Source: Deltaproteobacteria bacterium
GTDB lineage: Bacteria > Desulfobacterota > Desulfarculia > Adiutricales > Adiutricaceae
Direction: 5' to 3'
DNA: 8,479 bases
NCBI GenBank assembly: GCA_031278835.1
Contig: JAITJP010000025.1
Span: 1 to 8,479 of the forward strand
The notes under the pieces are model-generated. The model had not been told where the DNA came from, ran no database searches, and was given only the letters and a program-made list of their open reading frames with translations. This document shows, one piece after another, positions 6,262-8,479 of the stretch. The translations under genes were made by a program, and so were the position numbers. Numbering within the stretch: position 1 is the first letter of the stretch; each line of letters opens with the position of its first letter.

Positions 6262-7347
6262 TTAACGTCTGTTGCCCAATCTCTTTTTAAGATAATTGAT
6301 CTGTTTTATATTGTTTAAAAGACCTGTGGGGTATGGCCAGCCTCGAGCGGCCAATTCGGAAAGGCCTTTGAGGGCTTTGGCTTTGTTTTTAGGCGAGCCG
6401 TATATCTTATTTTCCAGGCTTATTTTTGCTACGAAGGCCTCGATATCATCTTGATCGGCGGCCAGGTCGAAATAGGCTAAGGATCTTTTTAAATCTTTAC
6501 ATTTAAAAAGATCATTGATACATAAATTTGCCCAGAATATCAGGGCTTCTGGGTCATTGTCTTCCGCGGCTTTTAAAATATATTCAAGGCCTTCTTTGGA
6601 TAAATAGGACCCGAAAAAAAATAGATAATTGCCAAATAGGCTTCTAGCGGCCGGCAAACCGTTATCGGCGGCGCGTTTAAGATAATCTATTCCAACTCCC
6701 TGATCCCAGTCCTTTTGCAAAGCTAATTGATAAAGATAGTGAACTCTTTCAAAACCAGGGACACGAAAGGAACCAATAATTCTTATCGGTACCATTACTG
6801 GATCAAAAGGCAGAACAGATATAACCGCGAATAGTTTATTGTTACTGGATTTGCCAATTAGTTCTAAGTCTTCTTGGGTTAAAGTTAGGACTTTGTAGGA
6901 TTTGCCTGAATATTCTTCTCTTATAGAGACCAGTTGATGAGCGGACAAAAGCTCAGGCTGTATCCAGGTAGGTTTTAGATATAGATAGGGATACTCATCC
7001 CAGTGATCGTTTAACCGCTTATAAGTGGATATAGAATTATTTCCTCCCAAAATATGGGCAACAGCCAAATCATACTGGGCTTCCGCGATACCGCCATCAG
7101 CGGCCATTTTGAGATTTTCCACGGCCTTAGCCTGATATTTTTCCGTGCCTTCGGCTCGAATCAATAAACGGCTAAGGACGTATTGGGCCGCCGATTCACC
7201 AGACAAAGCGGCTTTAACAAAAAGGCCAACGGCGTCAGACATATTTTTGTCGCCAGAGCCCTTTGCTAAAAGATTCATACCTGCCTTATAATCTTCAGAA
7301 ACATCATATTTTTCACTAATGTTTACTATTAATTCAGATATTTGCAA
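6262..7347 (-). CDS. Sel1-repeat protein with a conserved non-repeat insert
   Basis: A 361-residue protein with no signal peptide or membrane segment, so probably cytoplasmic. Sel1-type helical repeats are visible at about 34-68, 71-104, 214-247, 250-283 and 284-318, for example AVENLKMAADGGIAEAQYDLAVAHIL. Such solenoids bind other proteins; no enzyme motif is seen. Between repeats 2 and 3 (about 105-205) lies a segment without the Sel1 pattern. It carries EYPYLYLKP (118-126) and VPIRIIGSFRVPGFERVH (186-203), both conserved in the neighbouring copy. The C-terminal signature GLSELAARGWPYP also recurs in all copies. The start is TTG at 7347, supported by AGGTG 8 bases upstream; the first Met otherwise is residue 24. 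Partner and function are unknown. Confidence 0.85.
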   Translation of the reverse strand: MQISELIVNISEKYDVSEDYKAGMNLLAKGSGDKNMSDAVGLFVKAALSGESAAQYVLSRLLIRAEGTEKYQAKAVENLKMAADGGIAEAQYDLAVAHILGGNNSISTYKRLNDHWDEYPYLYLKPTWIQPELLSAHQLVSIREEYSGKSYKVLTLTQEDLELIGKSSNNKLFAVISVLPFDPVMVPIRIIGSFRVPGFERVHYLYQLALQKDWDQGVGIDYLKRAADNGLPAARSLFGNYLFFFGSYLSKEGLEYILKAAEDNDPEALIFWANLCINDLFKCKDLKRSLAYFDLAADQDDIEAFVAKISLENKIYGSPKNKAKALKGLSELAARGWPYPTGLLNNIKQINYLKKRLGNRR

Positions 7348-7355
7348 TAAAACAC

Positions 7356-7360
7356 CACCT
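7356..7360 (-). promoter_or_regulatory. Ribosome-binding site supporting a TTG start
   Basis: AGGTG, within AGGTGGTG, matches the 3' part of the consensus GGAGGTGA and lies 8 bases before the TTG at 7347. There is no in-frame ATG nearby, so this site decides the start of the Sel1 gene. Confidence 0.6.
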
Positions 7361-7366
7361 ATAAAA

Positions 7367-7372
7367 ATTATA
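7367..7372 (-). promoter_or_regulatory. Possible -10 box of the Sel1 gene
   Basis: A TATAAT on the minus strand, 19 bases upstream of the TTG start, overlapping the left arm of the inverted repeat at 7371-7421. No good -35 lies at 16-18 bases, and a second TATAAT at 7433-7438 is an alternative. The leader from the first box would be very short. Confidence 0.3.
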
Positions 7373-7421
7373 TTTTGTTACTAACAACACTCTATTTGAA
7401 AGACAATATTGTAACAAAATA
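7371..7421. repeat. Perfect 11-base inverted repeat upstream of the Sel1 gene
   Basis: Arms TATTTTGTTAC (7371-7381) and GTAACAAAATA (7411-7421) are exactly complementary, with a 29-base spacer. Arm centres are 40 bases apart, close to four helical turns. The left arm overlaps a candidate -10 box just before the TTG start of the Sel1 gene. This could be an operator with two half-sites, or a weak hairpin. Confidence 0.6.
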
Positions 7422-7528
7422 GTTTAGTTATGATTATAGTTTTAAAAAAATTCTTTAAATTTTTATCAACATAAAACCAGACTAGAAGTAATTTTTTATC
7501 TAGACTTAAACGATGATTAAACTAATAT

Positions 7529-7675
7529 ATGCGACTTAAGATTAGTTATCATTTAGACTCAAGCCAAGATTTGATAAGCGCGAAGCAGCCAGGGGCTCTG
7601 GGGGTTTTAGCCGTTGAAATTGACGGCTCTCTAAAGACCGTGGCCATGGCGAATAATTTTAAAGACCAGCCTTAA
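7529..7675 (+). CDS. Doubtful 48-codon plus-strand open frame
   Basis: ATG at 7529 to TAA at 7673-7675, overlapping the convergent Sel1 gene end by 4 bases. The C-terminal half reads GVLAVEIDGSLKTVAMANNF, which looks protein-like, and the underlying DNA is GC-richer than the spacer around it, as real genes here are. Against it: no Shine-Dalgarno, a poor N-terminal half, and no recognised family. It could be the remnant of a lost gene or chance. Confidence 0.15.
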   Translation: MRLKISYHLDSSQDLISAKQPGALGVLAVEIDGSLKTVAMANNFKDQP

Positions 7676-8479
7676 TCATAATCATAACGTATCGTGGCTT
7701 TCATATTTCGACTTCGCCGCTCGGTAAATTTAGTCTTTCTTTTCAATAACTTCTTCATTTTATTGCCGATTGGCCAGCCAAGCTGGGATAGATCGGAAAT
7801 GAATTGTTCGGCTTTTTCTTTGTCCTTAGGCCCGCCGTAGACTTGGCGTTCCAACACTATCAATACTACGTAGGCTTCGACATCGCCTTGGTCAGCGGCG
7901 CGTTGGAAATAAGGTATGGCTTTAGCGTAGTCTCGTTTATAAAACAAACCCTCCCAATATAGCGCTCCATAGGCAATCAAGGCTTCAGGATCATCTTTTT
8001 CCACTGATTTTTCCAGAAAAGAAATTCCTTTTAAACGTTCATCTTGGCAGTGCAAAAGGTAGTTTCCAAAAAGGGTTCCGGCGCTGGCTAAGCCAGCTTC
8101 AGCGGCGCCTTTAAGATAGTTCATACCGACTATAGGATCAAATTTTTCTCGTAAAGCTTTTTGAAAATAAAGGTGGGTTTTATCGTAATTAGGGACGCGA
8201 AAAGTACCAGTCCTTCTAATTGGCATAGTTATTTGATCCAAGGGGAGAGCTTTTAAATATAGCAAACGCTCTCCACTGACGATCGTTTTTTTCTGATTTT
8301 CGAAGTCATCAGGCCAACTCGGCGGCGAAATGGGCGGGCCATCTTTTGAAGACACAAAATCATTTTTAGTTACCGGGCCAGTCGAAAGCTTTTCATTTTT
8401 AGGCTTGACGTATAAATAGGGATACTCAGCCCAAAGATTGTTTAACCTGGCTTCAGCGAGCTTAATATTATGACCGCCA
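7672..8479 (-). CDS. Sel1-repeat protein, paralogue of the neighbouring gene (5' end beyond window)
   Basis: The frame is open from the right edge to the TAA at 7672-7674, giving 268 visible residues. A GTG at 8355 is not the start, because homology to the neighbouring gene continues upstream to the edge: visible residues GGHNIKLAEARLNNLWAEYP align with the GGNN...EYPYLYLKP region of the intact copy. It then has a variable, Pro-rich stretch, the conserved MPIRRTGTFRVPNYDKTH motif, and three Sel1-type repeats, including YLKGAAEAGLASAGTLFGNY and AIPYFQRAADQGDVEAYV. It ends in a very basic tail (KMKKLLKRKTKFTERRSR), unlike the other copies and possibly nucleic-acid or membrane-surface binding. 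By analogy with the intact copy, about 100 N-terminal residues are missing. No catalytic motif is seen; partner and function are unknown. Confidence 0.82.
   Translation of the reverse strand, partial: GGHNIKLAEARLNNLWAEYPYLYVKPKNEKLSTGPVTKNDFVSSKDGPPISPPSWPDDFENQKKTIVSGERLLYLKALPLDQITMPIRRTGTFRVPNYDKTHLYFQKALREKFDPIVGMNYLKGAAEAGLASAGTLFGNYLLHCQDERLKGISFLEKSVEKDDPEALIAYGALYWEGLFYKRDYAKAIPYFQRAADQGDVEAYVVLIVLERQVYGGPKDKEKAEQFISDLSQLGWPIGNKMKKLLKRKTKFTERRSRNMKATIRYDYD

Larger units (their letters stand above)
7348..7671. other. Spacer between the two Sel1 genes
   Basis: 324 bases, very AT-rich from 7361 to about 7570, then distinctly more GC-rich (about 7575-7671). Besides the inverted repeat and promoter elements it holds a hairpin AGCCGT/ACGGCT (7610-7629) shortly after the stop of the right-hand Sel1 gene; no T-run follows on the minus strand, so it is not a classical terminator. 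Confidence 0.5.

Noticed and set aside
7672..8355. GTG at 8355 as the start of the right-hand Sel1 gene
   Set aside because: The frame stays open to the window edge, and the upstream residues align with the neighbouring paralogue (EYPYLY-KP), so the true start lies outside.
1..8479. tRNA, rRNA, CRISPR array or insertion-sequence ends
   Set aside because: Reading both strands showed no T-arm consensus with a matching acceptor stem, no regularly spaced repeats and no transposase motifs.

Overview
The window reads as a chromosomal segment of a Gram-negative, probably Desulfobacterota (deltaproteobacteria-like) bacterium. Evidence: a long-form HisG coupled to a stand-alone HisI, a PilF/PilW-like TPR lipoprotein with a lipobox, and compact minus-strand operons. 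Genes are moderately GC-rich while the spacers are strikingly AT-rich, with many GGCC tetranucleotides throughout. The lineage is an inference from gene content and style; no rRNA or other taxonomic marker is present. Every confident gene lies on the minus strand.

Layout from left to right. (1) Positions 1-305 hold the first 101 codons of a large restriction/helicase protein of the Type ISP (LlaGI/LlaBIII, COG4889) kind, running off the left edge, with a good sigma70-type promoter in front. (2) 387-1036 is a gene-free AT-rich spacer. (3) 1037-3665 is a tightly overlapping three-gene unit, transcribed TPR lipoprotein, then class I/II aminotransferase, then EngB (YihA/YsxC) ribosome-assembly GTPase. 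(4) 3666-3991 is a spacer with a likely hisG terminator. (5) 3992-5255 is a two-gene histidine unit, hisI then hisG, overlapping by 17 bases, with a perfect TATAAT -10 box upstream. HisG catalyses step 1 and HisI the later cyclohydrolase step of histidine synthesis. (6) 5318-5836 is another AT-rich spacer with two terminator-like hairpins.

(7) 5837-8479 is the accessory part: a tandem family of Sel1-repeat (TPR-like) proteins. There is one intact 361-residue copy, one copy running off the right edge, and one decayed 5'-truncated copy with in-frame stops. The intact and edge copies share a segment of roughly 100-130 residues that is not Sel1-like, lies between Sel1 repeats, and carries conserved EYPYLY-KP and PIR--G-FRVP motifs. 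This is the least explained item in the window. No complete novel system can be demonstrated. The best leads are the Sel1 paralogue cluster with its conserved insert, its promoter-proximal inverted repeat, and the truncated Type ISP-like gene at the other end.
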